NCBI GenBank assembly: GCA_017506865.1 | Contig: JAFCMP010000520.1 | Span: 310,001 to 374,000 of the forward strand | Direction of reading: 5' to 3' | DNA: 64,000 nt | Source of the DNA: Tribonema minus | Lineage: Eukaryota > Sar > Xanthophyceae > Tribonematales > Tribonemataceae | Shown here: one piece after another, positions 48,240-60,756 of the stretch | Position numbering within the stretch: the first letter of the stretch is position 1 | How the letters are laid out: each line of letters opens with the position of its first letter | The notes under the pieces: generated by a model | The model's input: only the letters and a program-made list of their open reading frames with translations | Database searches by the model: none | What the model was told of the DNA's origin: nothing | Program-made: the position numbers and the translations under genes

Positions 48240-51200
48240 TCACTGACCGTCCACCATCTCGTAACCACTTGCCAGGGCGGCGTCGCACGCATCATCGCGC
48301 TTTTCGCCGCCGCCACCGCTGTCGTCTTTTGTCGCAGTGGCAGCGCTCGCAGCAACAACGAGGCTGGTGTCGGGCGCGCTAAGCTTTTTGCTGCCGTCTT
48401 TGGCGTCTCCTGTCACGGCGGCGGCGCTCGCGACGACCAGGGCAGTGTCGCACGCATTGACCTTCCCGTCGCTGCCGCTGTCGTCCCCTGTCACAGTGGC
48501 AGTGCTCACGGCATCTTGGCGCGGCGGCGCCGGCGCAATCCACTGCTGCAGGTCCTCGGCCCACTGCCCCTCGCGTTGCTTCTCCTTGACTAGCCGGCGC
48601 CTGTTCACGTACGCGCGAACGGCGTCCGCCGTGGCGCTGGTGATGTTCCTGGGTGACGCAGAGAGTGAGCACCTCGCTGTGAGACTGCAGTGCGACAGTT
48701 GAAGTTTGCAACAGTCGCGGTGTGCCGGCCGCTGCCGAGTGGCAAGGGCGTGTTGGTACCACAATTGATGTGTACTTGTCGTGCTTGACCGACCTTGACC
48801 CGCTATTGTGGTTTGTTGTTTGTGAAATTTTGCTTGGGTTATGGTGGGGCCTAGGGATGAGAACATGTCACATTGGGGCTGGTCATGTCACTTGCAGATG
48901 GGCGTTCACCTCATACTGTATGTATGCTTTGCCAACAATGGACCAGCGAGTCACTGCCAGCATTGTGTCTGTACTGCACACACTCTACATACTTCAAATC
49001 CTACAGGGTTTTCCGCTCCTCAAGCACAAATAATAGAAGTAACATACAACAGGCATGCATTGCATTTCCACAGTCCCAAGTGGAATTCGATAAAATCACA
49101 ACTGGACTGCGGAAACATTACTGTACTTTCAAATCTGTGAACTTTTGATTTGTTGTATGATTATCAATGTTCCACACACGGAGTGTTGGTGGACGCACCT
49201 TCATGACACAGGCTATATCTGCACGCATAGTTCATTGCCAACATTCAGCCATTCCGTGTTGCTGTGCAGACATCAGCATTCCACATGTGCGCTATTTATT
49301 CATGTCAACGAGAGATGTTCCGATGCCTTCATTAGCATTGGCCTTACACTTCTAGCAGATGGCTCCGAAAGACATACTTCAAGATGCTCACAGTTCCGCA
49401 GCTGTGCTCATGCATGCACATACCTCTGCGACAGAAATGCCCATAGCTCGGCCATGGTGGCAGCCGAAAGTTTGCATGGCAGCACTGCGGTACTCTCCGT
49501 CAGCGCGTCCAAATACTTCTGTGGTCCCAGCATGGGGACCGGGGTGGGCAGCGTGCCCACCAGTGACATGATCATCTGCAACGGGAGGAGACAACGCCAC
49601 AAGGGGTGAGAGTATCTATATACGTAGGTCGGGCGACACCGATGCCATGCGCGGCATGCGCTCATAGTGGCAAGAAAGAAATACTTTGCACTTGGGAGTT
49701 ACGAGAGAGGAGGAGCGACTTGCCTGAGCTATCGGGTGTGTGCGGCGGCTGTTGCAAAAATTGAGGCCACAAACCCTGCAGTCGTTACATAACAAACTTT
49801 GAACACGCTGTTTTGGCTGCAGTCAGCAAAGCGCGCACGCGCACGCTGACACATGCCTCGGGGGTCAGCGCCACGCCTGGGTACTGGCACCGGTGCAACA
49901 CGAGCAACACACAGTTGTAATCATTACTTCCGGGTGTTCCGGCCCTGCCCCAACAAGTGCACCAGCTGCGCACGTCTAGCACCATTGCGTACCAAACAGC
50001 GACTTGGTCACAACCGTGATGAAATTGGGCCGCGCCTAAGGCAAGCTTGCGACAGCATCGGCTGATGAGACCCCCTGGTGCAGTGCCCCCTTTTCTCCAC
50101 TTGCAAGGACACGCACACTTTGGGGGGGGAAATGTTGGCAGCACCCCCCAGCGTTGTCGCGCCATAAGCGAGAATTAAATCAACCCCCCCCCCCCCCTTA
50201 TCGTGCCATAAAAAAGAATCAAATCAATAAATTATACCCCTTCCGTTTCATTTCAGGCACCTGCAGGTGAGACCGGGGGGGGGAGGTCACCATAATATAC
50301 ATAACCACGCTGAGTTGAATTTCCTGCAAAAACATTTCAGTTTGTATACGGCTTAGCTCGCCAGACCTTGCTTGGTGACAGAGCACCAAGGAACACGTCG
50401 TTGACATGGAAGAATAGTACACTTTTTCTTGCATCTGTCAGTTTCACGCAGTTCGTTGACATGGGAATATGGCACACTTTTGTTTTGCATCTGTCAGTTC
50501 AGGCAGTCCACATGGCTCACAGGAGGTGCTGATGTGCAATGCACGCGTGCCATATCTGCTATCTGCACTTTGTGATCCTGAGCGCTTGTGGTGTACAATG
50601 AAGCAGGCGTGAAACGATGCTGCTGCCAAGGCTGCCAGTTGCTCTGCCGACACCAAAGCACCTTTGCATGGGGTTAACTGGCTTGCCATGACGCCAGCCA
50701 AATTCCCCTCCAGTGTGCGCACAGCCGCAGTGGTCACGGATTTACCTGTTTTTGCCTGCTGCAGTGATACTAGAAATTATTCCACAAAAGCTATTGTAAA
50801 CAGCTGCAGCTTCACATTGGCACACTGGTCTGCTCATGCCCATTATCCTGAGAATGTGCATTCCGGCAGTGTTCTTGCAGTACCCCCTAGGCACCTCATT
50901 GGGAGACAAGGGGAGCGGTGCCCACAACAGGCTTTTGCTGGGCTTGAAACGTGCCTACATGGTACCCAAGAAGAGAGCTTGAGCAATATCACCTTCAAAG
51001 TGCGTCAAGGATTGGTGTGCGAGTTCTGTCTTGAGTGGCAGTGGTCATATTGAGGTTCACGTACCCCAACTTTGCGCAGTAGGTAGCGCTAATGTAGTCG
51101 ATATTGTGTGCCGTCTGTGCAGTTGTTCAGGGTGTATGCTCAATGCGCGCACCCAACCTACCTTGTGATCGTCTGTGTTGATGAACTTGAAGCACAACGC

Positions 51201-54200
51201 CTTGCCATCCCTGCCAACTGCCGCATTGACGATGTCGCCTGAGGTGATCGGCGCACACGGAGGAAGGTGATAAGCTTATTGTGTAAGCCATGCAAGTTGT
51301 GCAGCTTTTGACACACAGAAAGGCCGGGCGCTGGGGTGGCGCAAGAATGGGGAGGTCAGCTGCTCATACCTTCTCTTTGACAAACGTTCTCAATTGCGCA
51401 TCGAAGTATCAGGCAAGGGTTGACGCATGGCAGACAAACAGCAAGGAGCATGCTGAACGAACTGCATTGCAGTTGGTGTGGAGTTCAGTAAATGCAGTTG
51501 AAGGGCATGGTGTTAAATCGAGCTCTGCTGTGGTGGTATGCAGCGATGTGCCCACTGGGGTACACTCATTCTTTCCGGCAGTTTTGGCCCTATATTTAGG
51601 CAACTTTGGTACAAAACTGAGGCCAAAGAACAGGAAGCAGGCAGGGGACACAGAGAGGGGGGGGGGGGGGGGGAGGGGGGGGGGGGCGCACCGACAAATC
51701 TCTCAACTCTCACGTGCTGAGCTGTGTCCAAACGAGTCGTGTGCACTCCTAGCGGCTGTGTCAGTGAGTCTTGACGATTGACCCATGTCTGTATTTACAA
51801 ACCGTTGAAGGTTGAAGTGATCGTGAATTGATTGATGATACTGATCGGCAGCTCTTTCTCCTGCACAGCTGATACGGCCTGCGCATTCCGTTTGAGGGGC
51901 AAAACCCCCAGCAATATGCAAGGCATGCGGCTCTGATGTCTTTGCAACGCGTGAGACTTCAAGCACCAAGGCGAAGCAGCGCGCCTATGAAGCAGCGGTC
52001 ACCCAGGTGCGTTCTGATCTCAGCAGTGCTCAGATCTGATGTCTCACCATAGTACCACTCGTTCCGGACCCGGGCACTGTCCTGCACCTGCGGCGCACAC
52101 AGACAAAGCGCAGACGCGAGAGCAGGTTATCGCGTCTTGTGCCGCCGTTCATGTGCATGGTCATATGTGTGGCTGGATCACGGCGGGGTTGGGGTTTTAA
52201 AATCAACTCAGGGTTGGGGGCGGTCACTCAGTACGTGGACCTAGCGACGAACCCGCAGAGAGCGCAAGCGCGTCACAAGAAAGTGGCAGTCATCACATGA
52301 TTTATAAATGTGCACGACATCGCCGTCAACCTTCAAATGTGCTCTCTTGAAGCTGGAGAATGACGTGATATGCACGAACTGTGCCATACATTGCAGCGTA
52401 TGGATTGGATTTTCTGGTTGCCTGACACCAGCAGCATGACTTTGACTTGCTCAAGAGCCAGGCCTCGCCCCTATCCTAGGCTCTGCCAACACTTTGGGCA
52501 AAGGGGAGAATGCCTGAATGAGCTAGGGTGAGGCGGGGGCTGGCAGCGTGAAGAGTTTGCATGTCACTACAGGAAACTTATGGCATAATGTTTTTTTTCT
52601 GCCCCGTGATGTGCTGTGCAAACTGTTCCACTCCGAGAATTCAGGTCGACCCCTTCCCCACTAATCAGGCCAGGGGGGGGCTCACATTCACACATTTCAA
52701 AGTACCTCAAAGTACTTCATAGTACAGCAGTACTTTTGGCGCCCAGACACGCAACCAAACCTGAAGGTGGGTCTTGTACAGCAGAAATATGCGTGCAGGA
52801 CCGTAGGGGATGTGATGACATCAACCAATGTTTTATAGTCCTTCTTGACCCCGCTTACATCAAGGATTGACAAGGACTGAGCGCACTTCTAGCAAACTTG
52901 AAGCCTACATGAGCCGCCCGCACACAATACCGCATTGCGTGTGCACACATGCGCTCCATTCCGAAGGAGCTGTGCGTGTGTAGGGCCGGGAGGAGGGGGA
53001 CGTCAAGCGCAAACAGTAACACAAGCCTGCAATTACGGACGGCCTGCAATTATATGAACCTAAATTGTTTAGCTTTTACCTGGCATGACTTTCAGGGGTT
53101 ATTAGGGTCAGGTTCTGGGGTTGAGGTTAGGATGAGGGGCAGGGTATAGGCCAGGGCTAGGGTTAGGGTGAGGCATGAGGCGACATTGTCCTCACCGACT
53201 CCAGGAACAGCAGCTTGATGAACTCGCCGCTGCTTCCATGCCCAACGAGGATGGTCACAGGCTGCGGCGGCTCAAACCGGTCCACTGCGCTCACTTCAAA
53301 CCCCAGGGCGTCCAATCTGGATATCTTCTGCAAAGCGGGAGACGGGGGGGGCGGGGGGGGGGGGGGGGGCGTCGTGTGTGCATGGTGCCGCAGCAAAGCG
53401 CTGAAGCAGTGTTTCCGCAGCGAACCTCTGCAGCAGTGTTTTCCGCAGCAGAGCGCTGAAGCAGTGTTTCAGCGAAGAGGTGAAGCAGTGTTTCGAAGAC
53501 AGCGTTGCTCAAGGTATGGTGTGCGGTCGAGGGGAGTGAGGCAATGCGACACTGGCCTGCGCATCAAGGCCGGGCGCCAGCTTGCTTCAACTGTGAGGCA
53601 TCTCTGCTCAGCTTCGTGTCAGTGCTCAGCAGCAGCCTGTCATAGGACCATGCAGAAGTAGATGGCTCTAGACCGGCGACACGACTGAGGCTATGGAGCA
53701 GGCGGGTCAATTATGCTGCAAAGTTCATGCTTATGTGCAAGTGTGACGTGCCAGCGTGCCGATGTTGACCTCCGCTGCGCGCCGCCGCATGCGGATACAA
53801 CTGCGGTGCACTGTCACGCATCCGGAAAGCCGCTGGCAGCAACAATGGAGTAGTGCATCTGTCAAAGCAGGAGCCAGCACGACAGCGCGCCGACGCGTAG
53901 ACTGTAACGGAGGAATGATGTCTGCCGCTCACCAGCTGGTATACCATGGTTCTTGGAGGCAAAACGTGCGATTCTTCAACTGAAGTTACCAGCTGTGGTG
54001 CTGGCTGTCTCTGGCTGTCCCTGTTCAACCCGCCAAAAAAAGGCAGCAGAGCTAACAGCTGCGCGTACTTTTCATACGTCAAGTACATCATTTGATGCAA
54101 ATGCTGCTGGTTTGGTGGCAGCCTAACTCAAGAGCCCCAGCTGCAACTCTATTGAAGGAAGTCAGCGGAGCAGAGTATTCAGAGCTCATCTTTGGCACTG

Positions 54201-54473
54201 CACAGCTATTCCTCCCCTGCCGAAGAGAGTCGCTCCAGCCCACCTGTTGTCTTGGCGCAGTTGATCAGATCGGACAGGGTGGTATCTGCGCTGGAGGCGG
54301 GAGCGGTCGACTTGTTGTTCGACCTGGTGCTTGTTGACGAAGTCGGTGCGGCACTCTTGTGGCGCCACAGCGCCATTGCCAGCAACAGGAGCAGCACTGC
54401 AGCCAGAGTCGGCAAGGCAGACGGCACGGCGCAGCGCACAGTGGACGGGCACGGGCGTTGTCATGGTCGTTGA
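48240..54473 (-). CDS. p32/MAM33 (mitochondrial glycoprotein) family protein B, inverted paralogue of A
   Basis: Exons (minus): N-terminal exon ending 54244, then 53327-53196, 52087-52048, 51238-51162, 49575-49424 and 48648-48240 (stop). From 53327 on, all phases agree. Key matches: DALGFEV..VTILVGHGSSGEF, NAAVGRDGKALCFKF (very close to the p32 core strand), ELWAFLSQRNITSATADAVR, and KQREGQWAEDLQQWI. The C-terminus is longer than in A and carries about three repeats of an acidic/alanine unit (CDTALVVASAAAVTGD). In the first exon, the hydrophobic stretch homologous to A (AAVLLLLLAMALW) is one frame off from the ATG at 54473. The 54244/53327 join also does not match in phase. The 5' end therefore differs from A or is damaged; the domain exons look maintained. 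Confidence 0.7.
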
Positions 54474-55090
54474 GGTGTATGCACTGACACGCGCGCTCAT
54501 ATGACGCGTCTCATGATGAATGTTGCTCAAGCCTCAGTGGCATGTCAGCAGAGTCTGTGCACAAGTGCATAGTGGTAGTCCCTGCATTGCAACAGTGCAA
54601 AAAACCGTCAAATTCGCTGTCTTGGCGACTCCTATGCATCGCAGTGTCGCTGCCGTTCCTCAAAAACTGCCAATAGCGCAGGGATGGGAGAAGCCGTTGC
54701 ATGCAGGGTGCGATCACACTGCCATACTCGCAAAGTCTGATGCTGACTTACTAAGTCTTCCTGTCTGCTGATCACAATTTTTGCGTGCTAGCAATTTGAG
54801 ATAATTGCCAGCTGAGTCTCGGTGCTTCTTGTTAGTTCTCGCTTAGGTGACGAAAAAAGTCTTGTGCTTCAACCAAGGACACTGGACGCCTTTCGAATGC
54901 CAGATAAACACCAGCACACTCCGAAGCGGGTGTAATGATCTGTTCTGGCTTATCTCTGTCGCACCTCTGCTGCAGTCAGTAGCCACAAAGTCAGTAGTAC
55001 CCAAGCAAGCAAGCAATATGCTCCTTGTTGAATGTGTCGCAGCTTTGTAAATTCTAATCAAGATGCAAAGTATTTAATAATGTAAAATAT

Positions 55091-55533
55091 TTAATTGAAG
55101 TGGTGAAAAGACGTCCGCCATTGTGTGCAAGCTTCAATGAAGACTGAAGAGTCAACAGTAGCAGCGTAGCATTTGTGCATTGTGGCTGACTTACCAGTCG
55201 CAACAGGGTGACATGTCACGACACGTGTGAAGGACCTCGCCTCCGTTCCCTCCGCCATGGCCTGGGCAGCCTCGAAGCTTTCAAAGGCAGAGGCTACCTG
55301 CCACCGGAGCTGCTTGTGTGTCAGCAAGTGCTGCTCCAATAGATCCTCGTGCTGTCTGTAGGTCTGGCGCAGTGCTCGTTGAGGTCCGCTTCCACCAAGC
55401 GCTGCATCATGATGGCGCTCTGCAGCGCCTCCTGAAATTGCTGCGCTGGGTCTGGCGCCTCCTGTTGCACCTCCTGTTGCTGCTGGGACTCATGACCCTC
55501 TACCAGTATCTCGTCGCCGCCCATCACTGTCAT
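55091..55533 (-). CDS. Q-rich coiled-coil reading frame (right arm), frame-split
   Basis: Begins MTVMGGDEILVEGHESQQQQ and is homologous to the left-arm frame. Near 55385 the homologous reading shifts from one frame (QRLVEADLNEH) to another (LRQTYRQHEDLLEQHLL). It continues VASAFESFEAAQAMAEGTE, which aligns with MTSAIESLLAARPGS. Either a short indel has split the gene or an unrecognised tiny intron lies there. A Gln/Glu-rich coiled coil is visible. Function unknown. Confidence 0.4.
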
Positions 55534-55850
55534 CGTGTGCCAATGGCCAGCTGTGTGGTATAGGTGAACTGAACCATCACCATCACCTCACCCAGTTTAT
55601 TCTGCTCCCTCCCGGAGTTTATTCCTTTTCACCGAAAAAAAATAAATAAATGATGTTGAAGTACGGTGCACGGCACATGATGTGATGATCTTGTGCACCA
55701 GCACCAGCGTTCCACCTGCCTGCTGCTTGTCTGTACCGTGATTGCTAGCTCAACACGTTGCCACTGTGTATACGCAAATAATTCAGGGCAAGCTAGAGGG
55801 GCGAATACTGTGAAAGCTGTTTGATCTTTCAGCACAAGTACACAAGTCCG

Positions 55851-58800
55851 CGGGAGCCAGATTCCGCAGGGCGGGTGCAGCGACTGCAAAGATCCACGAT
55901 TCTACACCACCTCATGCCATCACTCATCACCTCCACCGATGGCGCACCTGGCATCACTCGCTCCGACAGAATCAGAATGTTGGCACGCGGTGAGCTTGAC
56001 CGGTTGGTGCCAGCGCTCCTCGCACACGCGCGTGCGCACCGGCGCTGGCGCGCGCGCCAGCAAACGGAGGCAGCGATCAACGCCTACGTCCTACAGTGCA
56101 TGGGCAAACGGGGGGGGCTACAGCAGGCAGCGCGTTTCCTTCAGCCCAAAACGGTGGCGATACCTGATGATGACTGCTTTGCCGCCATGCAGTCCAAACA
56201 CCCCCCCGCTGCGCCAGGGGAACAACTCCATGAGCTATCCGGCATGGTTGATCAGCTTGTGGCGAAAGCAGCCGACATGCCAGCAGAACTCAGCCTGTTA
56301 CAGGGGGAGGGAATTGAGCCAGAGACGGTTGCCAAGCTCATCCAGCGAGCAAGCCCTTACAGTGGAGCAGGCCCATCGGGGCTGCGCTACAGCCACCTGC
56401 AGGATGCGCTACGCACAAGCTGGGGACGGCATGAGTTTGCTGCTGTCCTCACACGGTGGCTTCAGACCGTTATGCGGGAGGCTGCGCGGCTGCCGGATGC
56501 CTTCTGGCAGTTGCATGGCGCGGGGCGCCTGACGCCACTTGCAGAACAACAGGAAGATGGTACAGCTAAGCAGCGGCCCATCGTTTGCGGCGAGGTGCTG
56601 CAGCGACTATGCACTTCGGTGTACGTGGCAGACCGCAAAGACTTCCTGGCGGAGCTCCTTGAGCCAGACGGGCAGTATGGGGTAGCCGTCTCAGCAGGAG
56701 CGGAGAAAGCGGCCATGGCCGGCAAACTCGCGTATGAGCTCGGTCACTGGCAGTTCATGCTGGACCTCAAGAATGCCTTCAACATGGTGTTCGTCCTGGC
56801 GGCAGCGGAATGGGTAGCAGCACAGCTGCCGGACTTCCTCGACTACTTCATCGGCACATACGTTCGCACTCGGCCACGCCTGCTGTTCCAGCACGTCGAC
56901 GGCTCCACGCGCATCATCATGTCTCAGCGCGGGTTTAAGCAGGGGGACCCCGCGGCACCGATGCTCTTCTGCGGCGCCATTGCTCAGTGCTTGAAACAGT
57001 TCAATGAGGCGGCGGCCGCGCAGCGCGCGCGGAGGCGGATGGGCGCCTACATGGACGATGCCAACGTCCGAACAGGCGCTTGCACGCTGACTCAGGATGA
57101 CATACAGGCGGTGGCGCAGCTCAACAACATTTTGCGGAGGTGGGGCTGGAGCTAAACCTCACCAAGTCACGCGCGCTGCCTGGCAGGGGGCATGTGGTGA
57201 CAGACCACGAGCGGCAACTGTTGCAGCAGCTGGGCGTTCAGCTAGTGGGGGATACGGATGAAAATCAGAACCGTGGAGCTGTGTTGCTGGGGGTGCCGGT
57301 GGGCCACAGCAGCTTTGTGGACGCATGGCTGCGCAGGGAAGCGGGTGCAGGCGGGGCAGGGGCTCCATTTGCAGAGTGATGCGCGCGCCTGACATCTCCG
57401 AGGGCTATGTTCAGGTTACTGCGCTACTGCGTGGTGCCTCGCATGACGTACTGCCTGCGCACCATTCCCACTACGCAGACAGCGCCAGCCGCCAAGGAGT
57501 GGGATCGGGTCACGCAGTGGGTGCTTGAGCACTTAATGGGCCTGCAGCCACCAGGCCAGACCTGGCGCCAGTTTGAGCAAAGTGGGGCCCACTTCCATCT
57601 GGCAGCGCACGGCCCAGCCTTACAGCAAGCGCGACTCCCAACACGGCATGGCGGCCTTGGCATTACCAGCGCCTGCGACATCGCTGATGCTGCGTATGTG
57701 GCGGGCACGTTGCAAGCGCTGCAACCAGCACTCTCTGGATGGGCGGGGGTGCTGCAGCAGGCGGCTCCTCAAGCGGCTGCAGACAACGCTGCTGAGGATG
57801 CGGCAACACAAGCGGCACCGGCAGCAGCGGCAGCAGCACCAGCACCAGCAGCATCAGCAGCGGCAACTGTTACAGCGGCAGCGGCGGTTGCCAGTGGAGG
57901 CGCGACCGCTCCGGCAGCGGCAACTGCATCAGCGGCTGGCCGCGCTTATGGCGCAGCCATTCCGGCAACACACGACGCAGCTGCCGCTGGATCAGGGGCC
58001 GCGGCGGCAGCACAGGCGGCACCAGCGGCAGCAGCAGCAGCGGCGGCGCACGGCGCAACTACTCCGGCGGCAGCAGCAGCGGCGGCAGCAGCAGCTGCTC
58101 CAGCATCAGAGGCTGCTGCAGCAGCGGCAGCACATGTTGCACCTCAAGTGGCCTCGGCGGCATCACTAACTGCAGCATCAACAGCAGCGGCTGCGGGCAT
58201 AGGCAACACAGCTGCTACAGGCCCTACTAGCCTAAGGGCTGCTGCAGCACCTGCAACAGGAGCAGCGTCGGCAGGCGGCGCCGCAACCGTGCCGGCTGCG
58301 ACAGCGGCAATGGCGGTGGCAGCGGCCAATGCGGCAGGTGCTGCACCAACACCTGCGGCAGCAGCAACACCACTGGCAGCAGCAGCAACGGCAGGCGGCG
58401 CAGCTGCAGCACCAGCGCACGCAGCAGCGGCAGCCGTCAATGCAGGCGCTGCGCGTTCCACACCAGCAATGCTACAAGGCGCAGCAGCAGCAGAGGTGGC
58501 GCGCCTGCCCCTCATGCGGACGATCGCCACAGCTGCCACATCTCTACGTGCAGCAACAGGTGACAAGCTGGAACATATACTGCCACCAGCGCTAACGCCA
58601 CTGCAGCAGCAACCACCTACGCAGCAGCCGCCGCTGCGGCCGACAGCAGGTGGTGGCACTGGTGCGGATGCTGCTTGCGTACTTGACGCCAGTGCTCTGC
58701 AGTTGCAGTGTAGCCTGAAGCGCCCCAATCAGAGTGCGCTTGCAGATGCCGTCGCTACCGAGCTTGCAGATAAGGTGGAGGCGGACCTGCAACAGCTGCC

Positions 58801-59806
58801 GCAGGGCACGCAACGCACGCAAGCACTTGCTCGATTCCGGTCGCAGCGCCACATGCACTCGATCGGCATGGCATTCCTCAACCAGCCCATGTACTCCACA
58901 ACCGTCACGCCGTCACGTTACGGCTTCGTTCGATGGCCTATCCTGGCAGCTGGCCGTCAAACGCGCCATCGGAGTAGAGCAGCAGACGGCAGGCTGCAAG
59001 CTGTGCGGGAAGTCGCCGGGCGGCACCCTGCATGCACGGCTGTGTCAAGCGCCACGTCAAGGCGCACGACACCATCGTCCACAATAGCGTCAAGAGGGCC
59101 ACGCAGCGCATCCTGCGGCAATACCTCAAAACGGGACTGGTGGACGAGGACTACACGCCGTTTCTGGGGTCCGCCGGGCCGCCGGGGAGTCGCAGGATGG
59201 ACATCGTGCTGCCTGCCGACGCCTTCCCGGTGACCGGCTACGACGACCCGACACGCCACCTACCGCTCATGGTGGACGTTACCTGCTTCGAGGCACAGGT
59301 GGCGTCGCGGGCGGCGAAGACTGCAGCAGACCCCGAGCGATGCTGCCGCGACCAAGAGGCCGCCAAGACTACCCACTATTCTGGTCATTATGATCAGAAT
59401 TGCTACAAACTTGCCACTTTGGCAATAGGGTCATTTGGCAGCATCGGGGAGCAGGGGCGGAAGCTGCTGGAGGCTGTGGCGACGGAGTATGCCAGCAGGA
59501 TGTCAGTGCCCGGAGGAGCGCGCCCTAAAGCTCTCAAGGGCATCGCCCTGGCGCGCTTACGCTCGGCACTGTCGGCAGCGCTCCACATGGCGTACTCTGG
59601 CCGTGTCATGGCACACATGGCAGAATCCAGGGGGGGGGGGCACATGGAGGAGGACGTAGGGGAAGACCCCGAGATGCCATTTGGCGGCGGCGGCGTTTGA
59701 GTGGTTGTCGTTGCGACACTCTCAGACTGTCATACGACATGTAGATTCCTTACAGCTAGATGCCAATCATCTGGGCTTTTTCGCGCCTTGAGCGAGAATT
59801 AATAAA
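55851..59806 (+). mobile_element. LINE (non-LTR retrotransposon) with RT and restriction-like endonuclease, several frame breaks
   Basis: Reverse transcriptase motifs are clear: GPSGLRYSHL (near 56374), LDLKNAFN (motif A, near 56759), RGFKQGDPAAPM (motif B, near 56930) and YMDD (57049-57060), followed by LNLTKS and LLGVPVG. A thumb-like region (LLRYCVVPRMTYCLRT; LPTRHGGLGI) follows, then an alanine-rich tract of about 250 residues (57780-58530). Next come a zinc-knuckle-like CKLCGKSP..LHARLC (58995-59040) and an endonuclease-like block RRMDIVLP..LMVDVTC (59191-59290). This order fits LINEs with a C-terminal restriction-like endonuclease (R2-like). The frame changes about four times (stop near 57155, a stop near 57379, and shifts near 58900-59030), so this copy is inactive. 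aagtacacaagtccg flanks both ends (55836 and 59807), a likely 15-bp target duplication. Confidence 0.85.
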
Positions 59807-60060
59807 AAGTACACAAGTCCGTACGTACACAAGCCGTGTCATGACACACATGGCAGAACCAGGGGGGGGGGCACATGGAGGAGGACGTAGGGGAGGATCC
59901 CGAGATGCCATTTGGCGGCGGCGGCGTTTGAGTGGTTGTCATTACGACACTTTCAGACTGTCAAACGACATGTAGATTCCGTACAGCTAGATGCCAATCA
60001 TCTGGGCTTTTTCGCGCCCTGAGCGAGAATTAAAAAAAAGTACACAAGCCTTTCATTTCT
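59807..60060 (+). mobile_element. Second copy of the LINE 3' end, in tandem
   Basis: From atggcagaaccagggggg (59850 region) through cacatggaggaggacgtagg, ggcggcggcgtttgagtggt and ctgggctttttcgcgcc to attaaaaaaaagtacacaag. It repeats 59615-59820 with few changes. It is a 5'-truncated insertion or a tandem duplication, and ends in a short A-run like the first copy. Confidence 0.85.
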
Positions 60061-60756
60061 CGACACGGCTCACTACAACTTAGCCTTGCCGCAAAGCAGC
60101 GGCTGTGAACAGTGAGTGTCCCGTGGTGCGGGGGAAAACAAAAAGAGTGCCAACTCAGCAATGTGTGCGAGGAACAACGCCTGCACATGGTCTCTCACAA
60201 AACAGCACCACAGCACACAAGCAGAGCCGCACACAAGAAGAAAGGGCTGAAGCAGTGCGTTGCTATTCCGCGCCATCATCAAGGGCTGCTCACTCTGTGG
60301 GTGAGCAACGTTGAAGTTTGTGTTCTGCAAATGTGCCACCTTACATTTGACGGTCATGACTGGCTGCAATGAAGTAGGTTGCTGCAGATGCAAAATGTTT
60401 TGCAGCACATCGCCTTGCTCACGCCATCATGAAGGACCTCACCAATCCGCTGCTCGCGGCCAGTGTGCGCCATTGAAGTTGAAGTTCATGGCTGGTTGGA
60501 AAGTAATCTGTTGTACACACACAAGGCAGCAGCAATGCATTGCCATCGCGTGCGTAATGTTCAAGGACCCAGCCCTTCCTGTTGCGGTGAGCGCGTCGGC
60601 TCGCCTCGGCGCGTGCTGTCAGATAGAAGTATCATGACTGTGGTTTGGGCGAGATGTGCTTGCTGTGTAAGCGCTGGTTGTGGCAATTGGGAGTGAGCAC
60701 ATTACGCTGCGGCTGCTTGGTAGCGACGTGTACTGCGTGGACCCGACTGTAACACA

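Larger units (their letters stand above)
48240..55640 (-). repeat. Right arm of the inverted duplication
   Basis: Minus-strand counterpart of 39300-46140, with the same order of coiled-coil frame, hydrophobic exon and p32-like exons. Exon lengths agree closely (77 and 76 nt, 152 and 155 nt). The left boundary is near the stop codon of B and the right boundary near ggaataaactccgggag at about 55615. Confidence 0.75.
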
